A stretch of 64,000 bases of DNA from Haematobia irritans (Eukaryota > Arthropoda > Insecta > Diptera > Muscidae), in contig NC_134397.1 in the NCBI RefSeq assembly GCF_050003625.1, forward strand, positions 265,912,070 to 265,976,069. Reading direction: 5' to 3'. The notes under the pieces are model-generated. The model made no database searches, had not been told where the DNA came from, and saw only the letters and a program-made list of their open reading frames with translations. A program made the position numbers and the translations under genes. Below, piece after piece: positions 46,471-58,800 of this stretch; position 1 is the first letter of the stretch; each line of letters opens with the position of its first letter.

Positions 46471-48159
46471 TTCTGAATTATTAAAGTCAAGTTGACTTTA
46501 GTCAAACAAAATTCTCTTTCATGTTAGGATACCCAATTTCAAGCCGAATCACTTAATTTTGAGGACAAAACGACTTCATTGAAAAGTTTATTGATGTTTG
46601 GATAAGGGAAAAAAAAAACTTTTTATCTGAGAAATGCCTATTCTATGCAAAGAAAATTCACAAACTTCATAATTTAAGGAAGCGAAATCTTTGGCCTCAT
46701 GACATTTCATCATCAGTGTAAAAATACTTTATGTTACATATCAAATAAATCAGAGAAAATACTATATATTTAATAAATTCTAAAAAAATTGAGAATAATA
46801 GCATTTTCTTAAAGACGGGAAGATGTTTTTTCCGAACGATATCGAAAAATTAAGCACCGTATATGTTGCCTGTCAAGTTCATTAAAATGTGTGTTTTTTT
46901 AATTAAAAAGTCGAAAAGTCTTATGCCCTTCTTCATTTCATAACCTTCTCCATGTGCCGTTCTAAGTAAATCGAAGAAGTCTAGATTTTTTACAACTACA
47001 ACTCCATTCCCCGATCAAATATGGAAAAAAGGCAGGCGTTTCAACCATCCCTGAAAATTTCAAAAAAATCGGCCAAAAAAGTTTTTTTCTAAAAACCACC
47101 CCAAATCCTCCCTGAAAACTACAAGAAAATCGGGGAATGTTTCTTCAAGTCTTGCAAAGGGAGGACGCCCTTACAGTGAAAATAAGAAAAAACATGGTGC
47201 ACTATATTATTTTCATAAATTCCTCCAACGTCTTCTGTAAACTGTAAATACTTACATTAAAAAGTCAGGTCAAGGTAGGTTTTCCCTCCTCAACCAAATG
47301 TCGAAAAAAATGTAGAGGACCTTTGTGTCATGTCACCACCACCGTGAAAATTTCAACCTTATCGGAGAACTTTTAGCCATCCCTGAACAGAAATCATAAA
47401 AATGAGGTACCCTTTATTGTAGTTTAGTTAACGGGCAACTAAAGATATGTTTCTGTTAAATAAAGCTTCTTTGCATCGGCTCATGCACTGAAAAAAATAT
47501 TGTCGTGAGGTCAAAGATTTCGTGTCTTTAAAATACGAATGCAAATTTTGCTTAGCATAGAAGACGCATTTCTCTAATATAAAGTTTTTTTCCTTGTCCA
47601 AAAGTCGATAAACTTTTCAATGAAGTCGTATTGTCCTTATAATTAAGTGATTTGAATTAAAAATGGGTATCATAACATGAAAGAAAAAATGTTTGGGCTA
47701 AGGTCAACTTGACTTTAACAATTCAGAAATATTCTTTAAATTTAATGAAATTGTCTTTAAATTAGTTGTCTTTTTGTATCTTGACTACAAAGCAAACAAT
47801 CGTTCAAATATAGGACATGTTTTTCAAAACTTTATTTTAAAGAAGTTTTTTACTTGAAGCATAGCATAATTTCTACTGGAAGTCGAGCCTTAATTTGGAA
47901 AATAAAGTTGTCGTAAACTCGTTTTTAAAGGACTTTGATAGCATATGAAGAAAAAAAGATGAGAAAGCGAAAAATTAAAATTTGATTCCTAGAAGCAAGT
48001 ACACAAAACCCAAATTTAAAAGAGAATTGTGTCTTAAAAGTATCCTTACTTGTATTCTCCGCTTCTTTGGCTCGGAATCAATACCAATTTTTTTAAAGTA
48101 AAGACAAAATCTTTGGAACCGGGCATGCTTTTTTTCAGTGTGGGCGCCCAAAACTATGT

Positions 48160-49740
48160 TCTATAAATATAACTGCTTAACTCTATGCCTAGCTTATGCG
48201 TTTATGGCTATAGTGATAATTGTCTGTTGATGACAATGACAGCTACGTAGCCCAATGGATAGTGTGTATAGTCCTCGGTTCGATTCTCCGTCTAGGCGAA
48301 AGTTAAAATTAAAAACAAAAAAAAAAATATGAAATCGAATAATTTCTTCTGTATATATCCAAACAAATTTCCTTACAGAAAAAAGCTAATGGGATTTGTT
48401 TGTATAAAATTTCGTTTTGGAGGAAATAATTGTTTTTTACGCGTTTATGGTTTTAAGCTGATTTATAATTAAATTATGGTTTTTAATAAAATAAAAAAAT
48501 AATGATTTATAATAAACTAAAAACATTAATAATCTGGATATTGATTTCCATAAAAAAAGTGAATTACACTAAAGTAACCTTAGAGGAGCAATTTCATTTC
48601 AATGTTTAGTTTTCCGTACTTAATACTGGGGGAATAAATTTGAATTTATTCGTTTTTTGCTTTCTTTACTTTTTCACTTTCACTTTTTTCCATTGCACCT
48701 GTTACGAAAAAAAACGGGAATGGGGAAAACTCATAGACGCCAGAATATAATAAGCCCAACGAAATGAAATTTCTATTTCATTTCGGTATCCAACTGTGCC
48801 ATCATCAGTAATCAGACAAATTTAAAAATTATGATTTTTCATGTGCCATGGATTTTTTGTCTTTGATTTTTATCAATATTTTGTCTGGGTTTAATGTGGA
48901 GCAACAGACGAATTCTTGGACGCCATACAATTACCACACTTCGTATTGGAGAGGCAAACAGATGAAGGCGTAAACGTGGTTGTCTGAGCAATACAAGTCC
49001 AATTAGTGACATAATTTGAAAATATGATTGCTGTTGCATTTATGATTATTATTGGAAATTTATTAACATATTTAGTTAATAGTTTGGAAAATCAATCGAG
49101 AATCTTTGCTACTTAATTAATATGGAATATTAAAGTGGGTTTAAAATATAAAAAGCTACAAAAAAATAAACATCAAAAATTAAATAAGAACAAAAAAAAA
49201 AACGCCACAGTGAATCTTATATGTTCTCCAAAGCGTTGCCAGAATTATTTGATCAAAAACAACAAGATTTCCCAAAAAACGTAGCTAAACAAGCGAGAAA
49301 AAAAGATAACTATTTGTTGTACCAAACGTCTCATTGTTTATTGAAATTAAAAAAAAAAAACATAGCTTAAATAACAATTAATTAATTAATATTAACAAAA
49401 TTATATTTATTTTAATTGATATTAAATTCATATTAGCTCCGTTTGCGTACCTGACAATTTTTGATTATTATCACAAATTTTTACAGAAGGGTAATCATTT
49501 ACTGAAAAAACAAACACCAACAACAAAAATTTTTTTTTGGAAATGTTTTCGATAGGGCAACACACAATTGTCAGCTGTTGTTACTCAAAACATTAATTTT
49601 TTTCAGCTAAAAGCCAGCTCCAGTTGAAAAAATCTAAAATGGCAACGCTGGGCCTCCACATTGGATAGCGTACATATGAGGGCGGTTCGGAAACTTCTTA
49701 GCCTATCAATGAAAGAGAATAGTTAGTTTTTGAAAAATAT
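48160..49740. other. AT-rich DNA with one tRNA-like remnant
   Basis: 48240-48295 contains 'gctacgtagcccaatgg' and 'ggttcgattctccgtc', a degraded relative of 31676-31740. The rest holds nothing I can assign. Confidence 0.5.
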
Positions 49741-51353
49741 TTTTATTATACCCTCCACCATAGGATATATTAACTTTGTCATTCTGTTTGTAACACCTCG
49801 AAATATTGCTCTAAGACCCCATAAAGTATATATATTCTGGGTCGTGGTGAAATTCTGAGTCGATCTAAGCATGTTCGTCCGTCCGTCTGTTGAAATCACG
49901 CTAACTTCCGAACGAAACAAGCTATCGACTTGAAACTTGGCACAAGTAGTTGTTATTGATGTAGGTCGGGTGGTATTGCAAATGGGCCTTATCGGTCCAC
50001 TTTTTCGTATAGCCCCCATATAAACGGACCCTCAGATTTGGCTTTCGGAGCGTCTAACATAAGCATATTTCATCCGATCCGGCTGAAATTTGGTACATGG
50101 GGTTGGTGTATGGTCTCTAACAACCATGCAAAAATTGGCCTACATCGGTCCATAATTATATATAGCCCCCATATAAACCGATCCCCAGATTTGGCTTAAG
50201 GAGCCTCAAAGAGAAGCAAATTTCATCCGATCTTACTGAAATTTGGTACATGATGTTGGTATATGATCTCTAATAACCATGCAAAAATTGGCCTACATCG
50301 GTACATAATTATATATAGCCCCCATACAAACCGATCCCCAGATGTGGTTTGCGGAGCTTCAAAGAGAAGCACCTTTCATCCTATCTTACTGAAATTTGGT
50401 ACAATATGTTGGTATATGGTCTCTAACAACCATGCCAAAATTGGTCCACATCGGTCCATAATTATATATAGTGCCCATATAAACCGATCCCGCTATTTGG
50501 CTTGCGGAGCCTCTAAGAGAAGCAAATTTCATCCGATCCGGCTGAAATTTGGTACATGGTGTTGGTATATGGTCTCTAACAACTATGCAAACATTGGTCT
50601 ACATCGGTCCATAATTATATATAGCCCCCATATAAACCGATCACCAGATTTGACCTCCGGAGCCCCTTGGAAGAGCAAAAATCATCCGATTCGGTTGAAA
50701 TTTGGTACGTGATATTAGTATATGGTATCCAACAACCATGCAGGAATTGGTTCATATCAGTCCATAATTATATATAGCCCCCATATAAACCGATCCCCAG
50801 ATTTGACGCCCGGTGTCTTTCGGAGAAGCAAATTTCATCCGATCTGGTTGAAATTTGGTACGTGGTGGTAGTATATGATATTTAACAACCATGCCAAAAG
50901 TGGTCCATATTAGTCCATAATCATATATAGCCCCCATATAAACCGATCCCGAAATTTGGTTTTGGAGCCACTTGGAGGAGCAAATTTCATCCGATTCAGT
51001 TGAAATTTGGTACATTGTGGTAGTATATGGCCGTTAACAACCTTGCCTAACTAGGTCCATATCGGTCTATAGTTATATATAGCCCTCAGATAAAGCGATC
51101 CCCAATCACACAAAAATTGGTCAATATCAAGTTCATAATTGTATATAGCCCACATATAAGCGACCCCCATATTTCAATTCTGGCTCTCTACGTACCGTAC
51201 AAAAGTCCACATCGAGTCGTAATTATTTGTATACATACCTTTTTTGTCTAATATATACCACGTATGGACTAACTCACAATTTAGAAAACGTTGTTAAGAA
51301 GTTTTAAGATACCACAACCCAATTAATTCGATTGTGGATGACAGTCTTTCGTA

Positions 51354-52604
51354 ACAGGTTGGCTGATAAGTCCCCGGTTGACACATAGATGGCGTCGCTA
51401 GTATTAAATGCATATTATTTTTATATAGTACCAACCTTCAAATGATTCGTGTCAAAATTTGACGTCTGTAAGTCAACTAGTTTGTGAGATAGAACGTCTT
51501 TTGTGAAGCAACTTTTGTTATTGTGAAAAAATGGAAAAAAAGGAATTTCGTGTTTTGATAAAATACTGTTTTCTGAAGGGGAAAAATACGGTGGAAATAA
51601 AAACTTGGCTTGGTAATGAGTTTCCGGACTCTGCCCCAGGGAAGTCAACAATAATTGATTGGTATGCAAAATTCAAGCGTGGTGTATGAGCACGGAGGAC
51701 GGTGAACGCAGTGGACGCCCGAAAGAGGTGGTTACCGACGAAAACATCAAAAAAATCCACAAAATGATTTTGAATGACCGTAAAATGAAGTTGATCGAGA
51801 TAGCAGAGGCCTTAAAGATATCAAAGGAACGTATTGGTCATATCATTCATCAATATGTGGATATGCGGAAGCTCTGTGCAAAATGGGTGCCGCGCGAGCT
51901 CACATTTGACCAAAAACAACAACGTGTTGATGATTCTGAGCGGTGTTTGCAGCTGTTAACTTGTAATACACCCGAGTTTTTCCGTCGATATGTGACAATG
52001 GATGAAACATGGCTCCATTACTACACTCCTGAGTCCAATCGGCAGTCGGCTGAGTGGACAGGGACCGGTGAACCGTCTCCGAAGCGTGGAAAGACTCAAA
52101 AGTCGCTGGCAAAATAATGGTCTCTGGTTTTTGGGATGCGCATGGAATAATTTTTATCGATTATCTTGAGAAGGGAAGCGTTTGAAGGTCGAAATCGCGG
52201 CAAAACGGCCCCATATGAGGAAGAAAAAAGTGTTGTTCCACCAAGACAACGCACCGTGCCACAATTCATTAAGAATGATGGCAAAAATTCATGAATTGGG
52301 CTTCGAATCGCTTCCCCACCCAAGGTATTCTCCAGATCTGGTCCCCAGCGACTTTTTCTTATTCTCAGACCTCAAAAGGATGTTCGCAGGGAAAAAATTT
52401 GGCTGCAATGAAGAGGTGATCGCCGAAACTGAGGCCTATTTTAAGGCAAAGCCGAAGGAGTACTACCAAAATGGTATCAAAAAATTGGAAGGTCGTTATA
52501 ATCGTTGTATCGCTCTTGAAGGGAACTATGTTGAATAATGAAAACGAATTTTGACAAATAATGTGTTTTTCTTTGTTAGACCGGGGACTTATCAGCCAAC
52601 CTTT
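51354..52604 (+). mobile_element. Irritans-type mariner, close to Himar1
   Basis: Left end ACAGGTTGGCTGATAAGTCC, right end its complement with the last bases altered ('cagccaacctt'). TA duplicated at 51352-51353 and 52605-52606. 1251 bp, against about 1258 expected for Himar1 as I recall it. Confidence 0.95.
51531..52538 (+). pseudogene. Himar1-like mariner transposase, broken
   Basis: Remnant of a DD34D transposase that acts in the nucleus by cut and paste at TA. The start 'MEKKEFRVLIKYCFLKGKN' is at 51531. The two helix-turn-helix regions include 'SGRPKEVVTDENIKKIHKM'. Catalytic Asp one is in 'MDETWLHYY' (52001), two in 'HQDNAPCH' (52245) and three in 'SPDLVPSDF' (52350, exactly 34 residues after the second). 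C-terminal 'ALEGNYVE' ends at 52538. Breaks: one base lost near 51682 ('KFKRGV' then stop), one lost near 52108 ('KSLAK' then stop), and about 37 bases missing near 52176 just after 'IDYLEKG'. From memory the intact relative is 348 residues, so this copy cannot be active. Confidence 0.95.
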
Positions 52605-52689
52605 TAGAAGTTTCTACACAATCCATTGTGGAGGGTACATAAGATTCGGCCTGGCCGAACTTACGGCCGTATATACTTGTTTTTTTTTT

Positions 52690-53021
52690 TTATTTTTGTA
52701 CATATATTCCAGATATGTTCGGAAGATTCCGAAAGATGTTCAACATTACGTAGTACTATATTAAATTTTTACTATGAAACTCTAAAATGTGTCTTATTTA
52801 AGACTTAAAGTCAGAAAAGAATAGTGCTTGATATAAACGAAATGGACTGTGTTTTTGGCTCAAAAATAATTTTCATAATGAAAAAATAAAAATTTTGTAA
52901 AATTTATAAAAGTATAAACGATTTTTTTTGGTGATAAAAGTGTAAAATTTTCGAAGAAATTCAAAAGACTATAACCAAAGAAAAACGTTTTCGGTACACG
53001 TTTTGGTTTCTTTGCGTGTGT
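52690..53021. mobile_element. Family I fragment with TTTGCGTGTG end
   Basis: 52745-53000 matches 31965-32170 ('cttgatataaac.aaatggact') and, inverted, 63848-63960 ('aaaaacgttttcggtacacg'). The right end is 'tttctttgcgtgtg'. Probably a DNA element; the left end is unclear. Confidence 0.5.
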
Positions 53022-53308
53022 TAATTTTAATATTAGTGATCCCAGATTGTACACCAATATGAAATATTATTATTATTTATTATATCTTAAATTAAAGCTT
53101 GAGATGCGAGCTTTAATTTAAGGAAAAAAATATTCACTTCATATTTTCCATATCGTTTCACAATTTATTTCATATTGGTGTACAACTTTTTCTTTTGCTC
53201 ATTGTAGGTCCCTAAAAATTTTTTATTTTGTCTTTATTTTAAAGAAGTCGCATCTTTGGCTCGTAGTCAATACCAAAATGGAAAGTGTGTTTTGGTTTCG
53301 TGCATATG

Positions 53309-53407
53309 TTAGGTTAGGTTAGGTTAGGTTAGGTTAGGTGGCAGCCCGATGTATCAGGTTCACTTAGACTATTCAGTCCATTGTGATACCACAGTGGTGA
53401 ACTTCTC
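53309..53407 (-). mobile_element. 5'-truncated SINE with long TTAGG tail
   Basis: Five 'ttagg' units (minus-strand CCTAA tail), then 'tggcagcccgatgtatcagg' down to 'gtggtgaacttctct', where it stops. Confidence 0.9.
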
Positions 53408-53569
53408 TATTTCGAGCATAAGTTAATTGTGGAGTGGAAACCCTGGAATATTGCCTACGTTTGCTTTTGTGATTTCAGCCAGTGACAATTTACACAAATT
53501 TTTAGATTTCAAATCAATGAAAGGAGTTATTTCATCGGATATTTTTAAGCACTTCGACGAGAAATTTAA

Positions 53570-54836
53570 ATTTATTGATTTTGGAAGAAATCGGTTCAGA
53601 TTTAAATATAGCTCCCATATATATCTTTCGCCCGATATGCACTAATATGGTCCCAGCAGCTAGGGTTTTACACCGATTTGCTTGAACTTTTGTACAAACA
53701 TAACACTTAGTCGTATAGTCAAGTGTGCAAAATTTGATTAAAATCGGTTCAGATTTCGATATAGCTCTCATATATATCTTTCGCCCGATATGGACTTATA
53801 TGGCCCTAGAAGCCAGATTTTTGGCCGAATTTGGTTGAAATTTTGCACTAGGAGTACAATTAGTAGTATAGTCAAGTGTGCACAATTTGATTGAAATCGG
53901 TTCAGATTTAGATATAGCTCCAATATATATATTTCGCACGATATGGACTAATATGGTCCTAAAAGCCAGAGTTTTGGCCCAATTTGGTTGAAATTTTGTA
54001 CAAGGAGTAGATTTAGCATCGCAGCTATGCGTGCCAATTTTGGTTGAAATCGATTCAGATTTAGATATAACTCCCATATATATCTTTCGCCCGATATGTA
54101 CTTATATGGACCCAGAAGCCAGATTTTTATCCTGATTAGCTTGAAATTTTGCACAAGGAGTACAGTTGGTAGAATAGCCATGTGTGCCAAATTTGATTGA
54201 AATCGGTTCAGATTTAGATATAGCTTCCATATATATTTTTCGCCCGATATGGACTTATATGGCCCCAGAAAGCAGAGTTTTGGTCCAATTTGGTTGAAAT
54301 TTTGCACTAGGAGTACAATTAGTAATATAGTCATGTGTGCCAAATTTTATTGAAATCGGTTCAGATTTAGATATAGCTCCCCCATATATATGTTTTTCTG
54401 ATTTCGACAAACATGGTCAAAATACCAACATTTTCCTTGTTAAATCGCCACTGCTTAGTCGAAAGTTGTAAAAATGACTCTAATTTTCCTAAACTCCTAA
54501 TACATATATATCGAGCGATAAATCATAAATAAACTTTTGCGAAGTTTCCTTAAAATTGCTTCAGATTTAAATGTCTCCCATATTTTTTTTTTTACTAAAA
54601 TTGTGTTCCACCCTAGTGCATTAGCCGACTTAAATTTTGAGTCTATAGATTTTGTGGATGTCTATCAAATTCTGTCCAGACCGAGTGATATTTAAATATA
54701 TGTATTTGGGACAATCCTTTATATATAGCCCCCAACACATTTGACGGATGTGATATGGTATCGAAAATTTAGATCTACAAAGTGGTGCAGGGTATAATAT
54801 AGTCGGCCCCGCCCGACTTTAGACTTTCCTTACTTG
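53570..54836 (+). mobile_element. Family A HINE-like element, copy A7, 5'-truncated
   Basis: Starts inside the core ('ttgattttggaagaaatcgg'). Five 153-bp-type units follow. The 3' part is 'gtggtgcagggtata', the hairpin GTCGGCCCCGCCCGAC and the end 'agactttccttacttg' at 54836. Confidence 0.87.
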
Positions 54837-56640
54837 TTTTTCTACGTAGAGGTAGATAGGACCCTAATCAAAGTATTTTATCTAAATATTTATAGCTAAT
54901 ATTTTCCATAATGGTGAGCACTGAAAAGCATTTTTACAAACCTATTTAACAATAAACGAAAACTACGAAATTTTGAGAAAACTTTTCTACTGTACGTCTC
55001 TAGTAAATGGATATTCATACAAAACCTATACCTCATATTATTTCCTATTCCTTTTTATATTTTTTCTCACACTTCGATGCGATATCATATGGTAAAAAGC
55101 GCTTATTTTCGCAAGGTCATTTGGTCTTAATTCAGGAATCAAGTTTCCAGAAGAAACTCATCTAATTGAAAAAATTAAAAATTTTTTCCCACAATTTTTT
55201 TAGTACATGTACAAAAAGAATACAAATTAAAGTTTTTAACGTAAGTTTAATTTCGGTAGTGAAAGGGTTATGATCGTATTAACCTAACTCAAAATTGTAT
55301 ATGGGATTTACCTCTTTGCATTTTATAGCCGTCTCAAATTGAAAATACAAAACGAAGGCTTAAACATTTAATAATAACAAATTATCACTGAAATTATCCA
55401 TAACTAATGATTACTCGCTGAGAAACATTAACCATCCACTATAAACCACGACTCTTCGTTTTCCGCCTATTTTACCAATAACAACATCCAAGAAATATTT
55501 TGAAACGTTTGTTGTGATTTTTATGGTATTTGGAATTTAATCCGTTTCTTTTTTTTTCTTTAATACCAGCATGGGAAGTGCATTGATACACTTGGCGGTT
55601 TTGACTGAATACTAATTTCTGGGTGAACATGTCAAATTGATTGTCTCGACAATTAATAAAATATCAGATTTAATAATCAAAGTGACTCCAATATTAATTA
55701 GATCAAGACCAAAAAAATGTATGGACACAAGCAAACCACAGGTGGTTACAATTTTAGTGGATAGGGTTAAGTTTTTTTTTTTCTTGAAGCTAAAAACTAA
55801 ATTGTCTTCGCGCCAAGAGGGAAAATTAACACTGGGACAAAGTGCCAGAGAAAATGAAATGAAATCGAATATAAGACCCCCTCCATCTTTCTTCTCTCGC
55901 TGCTAAAGTGAAATCAATAAATACGTCTACATGTAAATTTTGCTTTGAACCTTGTGGTTAACCCATTGGGGGGGAAACAATTAAGCCTTATTTCCACTTA
56001 ATGGTCAAAATGCCGCCTATACTGATTACAGACATTTATTACGAAGACAAAGTTTTCCTTACCTCTTAGTTGAAGCCCTATACTTCGTGTGTTATGGAGG
56101 CCTGGCTGATCGAAACTTATGACTTTCATTCACTTGCAAAGTTGAATGTTGTTGGTGCGTTTCACATCTCCTTCCTCTGGCCGTCTTAACGACTTTGCTT
56201 GTCCACATCCACATTTGTGGACTGTGTCCACAAAAGAAAAAAAAGCTCCAACAGTTTCAGTCGAGCCACAACAACACCCCCAGTTATCATTATTATTGAT
56301 ATCGAAAGGCCATTAACTGTCCAATCAAATATGAATTTCTATGCAACGCAGCATGTGGCCAACGCCCCACCAACTGTGAGGCGGCGCATTGTAATCCCAC
56401 AACCACTATGTTCTGTTTGCTTCTTGTCCAATGTCCAAGAGGGGCCACAGGGTTAGTGCAACACACCCAATTTAACCACAAACGTACATCTACAGATGAA
56501 GCACAGTGGTTTCGAAAGTAGGTCAAATTTTCATTTATTGTAATTGATTAAAATTTTAGGATAAATACTAACAGTAAAACATAAAGTTTCCCAACCGAGA
56601 ACTGGAAGGGAGTTTGCTCAAAAAAATTTAATCTGATGTT
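54837..56640. other. Single-copy-looking DNA, no gene seen
   Basis: A plus-strand frame at 55637-55906 and overlapping frames at 56199-56526 have no recognisable domain. The latter area (56230-56460) is less AT-rich and could be genic, but I cannot support an exon. Confidence 0.4.
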
Positions 56641-58760
56641 GCTAAATCTCGTGTTTTGAGATATCTCACTCTTAAGTTCTTCCAGATATCCAAGGCAGAA
56701 GTTCCTTCATAAAGTATTGTGCTAAGATGATTTTTCATTTAGAGTTTGGTCTGCAATGGCTTCTTCTAGACAGAATCCTGAAATTATATTTCCTGCTTGT
56801 CACTAAAAATTTTGCCGATTTTTTCCTAATCACGGCTGTGATTGTGGTAGAAACTTCGAAGTTTCTCCAGTGAGCCTTTTCTCTTCATCGAGATTCTGAT
56901 ATACTTGGTTTCAGAATCCATCTTCTCCTTAGAAAACTGGGATGTGCTGATCGTCCATATGAAGACTGCAGGCTGTAATCCCTAAAATATACTTTAGCAA
57001 ATGCCCACTGAACTGCAGTGCTTCGATTAGGATGTGCATAGATCAGGAACTTCCGGCTTTGATATTTATGTCGGAAATCCTTCAGCGAAACCTCCGATTC
57101 TCTAGTAAGACTTCCACAAATCCTAGTCCCTCAAAGAGAGTTGCGTGTGTTATTCGTTTGAGTTTGATTGAGCAAGAATATTTTATAAATAAATCTTCGG
57201 GTTGGATGGAAATCCACAGAGATTTGGTGCATAGATCCTGAACTGAGGTGTTTTATGTAGTAATCCCGATGAGTCTTTAGCTTGTGGTTGCTCCTCCAAT
57301 AGGATCTCCGTTTTCAATTTCCCCACTGAAAACTTGAATTTCAGCTGATGGTACAAAATTCCCAGCTTGTAGATTTCACTCTTAAGTTATCTGCGGCAGA
57401 CGTTCCTTCATTAAGTGTTTGTCACCGAGTTCTGGGTTTGCGTTACTTTAAATAAGTTTATTTATCCATTTAAAATTTATGCTGCAATTCCTTCCCTAAG
57501 GATTAATGAGGTCAATCCACTAGAAATTATATTTTCATCGTGTCACTAAAATTTTTTCGAATGTTATCACGTCTTGGTGTCTGTACTTAGGTATGAATTT
57601 CAGTTCTTTCAGACAGTCTTTTCTCTCCATCAAGATTTCGATCTTCTTCGTTCGTCGTCTAACCCTTAGGTTGGGATTTCAGCGAAAGTGATTGTAGTTT
57701 CTTCTCATAGATTACCCATTTAGTACTCTGTTTAAATTTCCTATACTGAGACTTTCATATGAAGTTTCTGCACGAACCAGTTATTGAAGGAGATAGCGAT
57801 AGCACTTTATCCAGCCTACGTCAGAAACTTGTTGATTTGAGATTGCAGCCTTAAGTGATCTCAGTGAAACCTATGCCATCAATCTTCTCCCTAGGATACA
57901 GGGATTTGCTGTTCATCCACATTTAAACTGCAGGATAGAATGAACTGAACTGCAGTTTTCTTTGTAAGATGTCTGAGGGTCAAAATTTCCGGCTTTGATA
58001 AAGTCTGACAGAAGTCGTTCAGTGAAATCTCCAATTCACCCTTAAGACTTGAATAAATCATCTTCCATTAAAAAGGCTTTTGTTTGTTGTTCTATTGCAA
58101 AGAATGTAGTTTTTCCACTTTGAATTAGATTCACAGCTCCTTAATTGAGTTTGCGATTTACAGTTTCCAAATTCAGCCTGGAACTTGCAGTTTCCCCCAA
58201 TGGTTATTGCATCTTTAGTCTTCCTGTGAAACATCTGTCTGCTGAGACTTGACCATATCTTCATTGAAACTTTGGTGAATATTTTCAGTTTCCCCCAATG
58301 GTCATTGCATTTTTAGTCTTCCTGTGAAACATCTGTCTGCTGAGACTTGACCATATCTTCATTGAAACTTTGGTGAATATTTTCTGTTAAGATTTAGTTT
58401 GTAAGTTTTATATCGCAGATCAAGTTCGAATTTCTCCCAGTGAATCTTCCCATTGGTATTTCGATATGCTCCCTTCCCCACATTTTTTAGTTGCCGAACA
58501 GATACTTCTACTTAGAAAGGATCCAGCAATTCCTTCTTTGAGACTTCGCCCGGCAGTTTTTTCACAAAGACTTTTTAGTTTCTGTATTATTTTTTATTTC
58601 TTTTTAATGATTGTTTAGGGTCGGAAGTAAATTTCAATTGACTAAAAGCTCATTCCTCATAGAAAAACTTCATCTTGCTGAAACTTCGAGATGGATTCTT
58701 TCATTGTATGCAATTAATTCCTCAAGCTTAGAATTTGCAGTTTCCCCAGTAAAAAAAAAA
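56640..58760. repeat. Diverged tandem region, left part
   Basis: Words such as 'gaaactt', 'cagtttcccc' and 'gagacttc' recur throughout. Longer echoes are visible: 56674-56830 resembles 57378-57570 (offset about 705), and 56925-57110 resembles 57875-58050 (offset about 950). This is ancient, unequal duplication. Unlike the rest of the window it is not poly-A/T dominated. Confidence 0.6.
58188..58383. repeat. Recent 98-bp tandem duplication
   Basis: 58188-58285 and 58286-58383 both start 'cagtttcccccaatggt' and differ at only about two bases. Confidence 0.95.
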
Positions 58761-58800
58761 TGGAGCACTATTTCAGCAGGATTGTAAGGGAGAGACAGTA

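Larger units (their letters stand above)
44950..48150. mobile_element. Family G foldback element with long inverted arms
   Basis: The right arm 47490-48150, reverse-complemented, matches 44950-45130 ('cccggttccaaatattttgt', 'tattccgagcca') and then 46471-46735 ('ttaaagtcaagttgac', 'cgacttcattgaaaagttta', 'gaaatgcctattctatgc'). The left arm is interrupted by family B copy B8 and has lost part of its middle. The spacer, about 46740-47490, shows no domain. Outer limits are approximate. Confidence 0.8.
49747..52679 (+). mobile_element. Family B HINE-like element, copy B9, containing a mariner
   Basis: TATACCCTCCACCATAGG at 49747. Seven or so core units follow with exact 153-base spacing (50164, 50317, 50470). 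The 3' part is split by a mariner at 51354-52604 inside 'gacagtctttcgta|gaag'. The end 'tggagggtacataagattcg', hairpin and TATATACTTG reach 52679. Confidence 0.9.

Noticed and set aside
53309..53340. (TTAGG)n as telomeric repeat
   Set aside because: It is the tail of a SINE seen in every copy, only a few units long, and flies are not known to use TTAGG telomeres.
55637..55906. 89-codon plus-strand frame as a host exon
   Set aside because: No domain, homopolymer T run inside, no splice or start evidence that I could weigh.
56199..56526. Possible coding exon on either strand near 56.3 kb
   Set aside because: Less AT-rich than the surroundings, but both strands are open and neither translation is recognisable, so I cannot support it.
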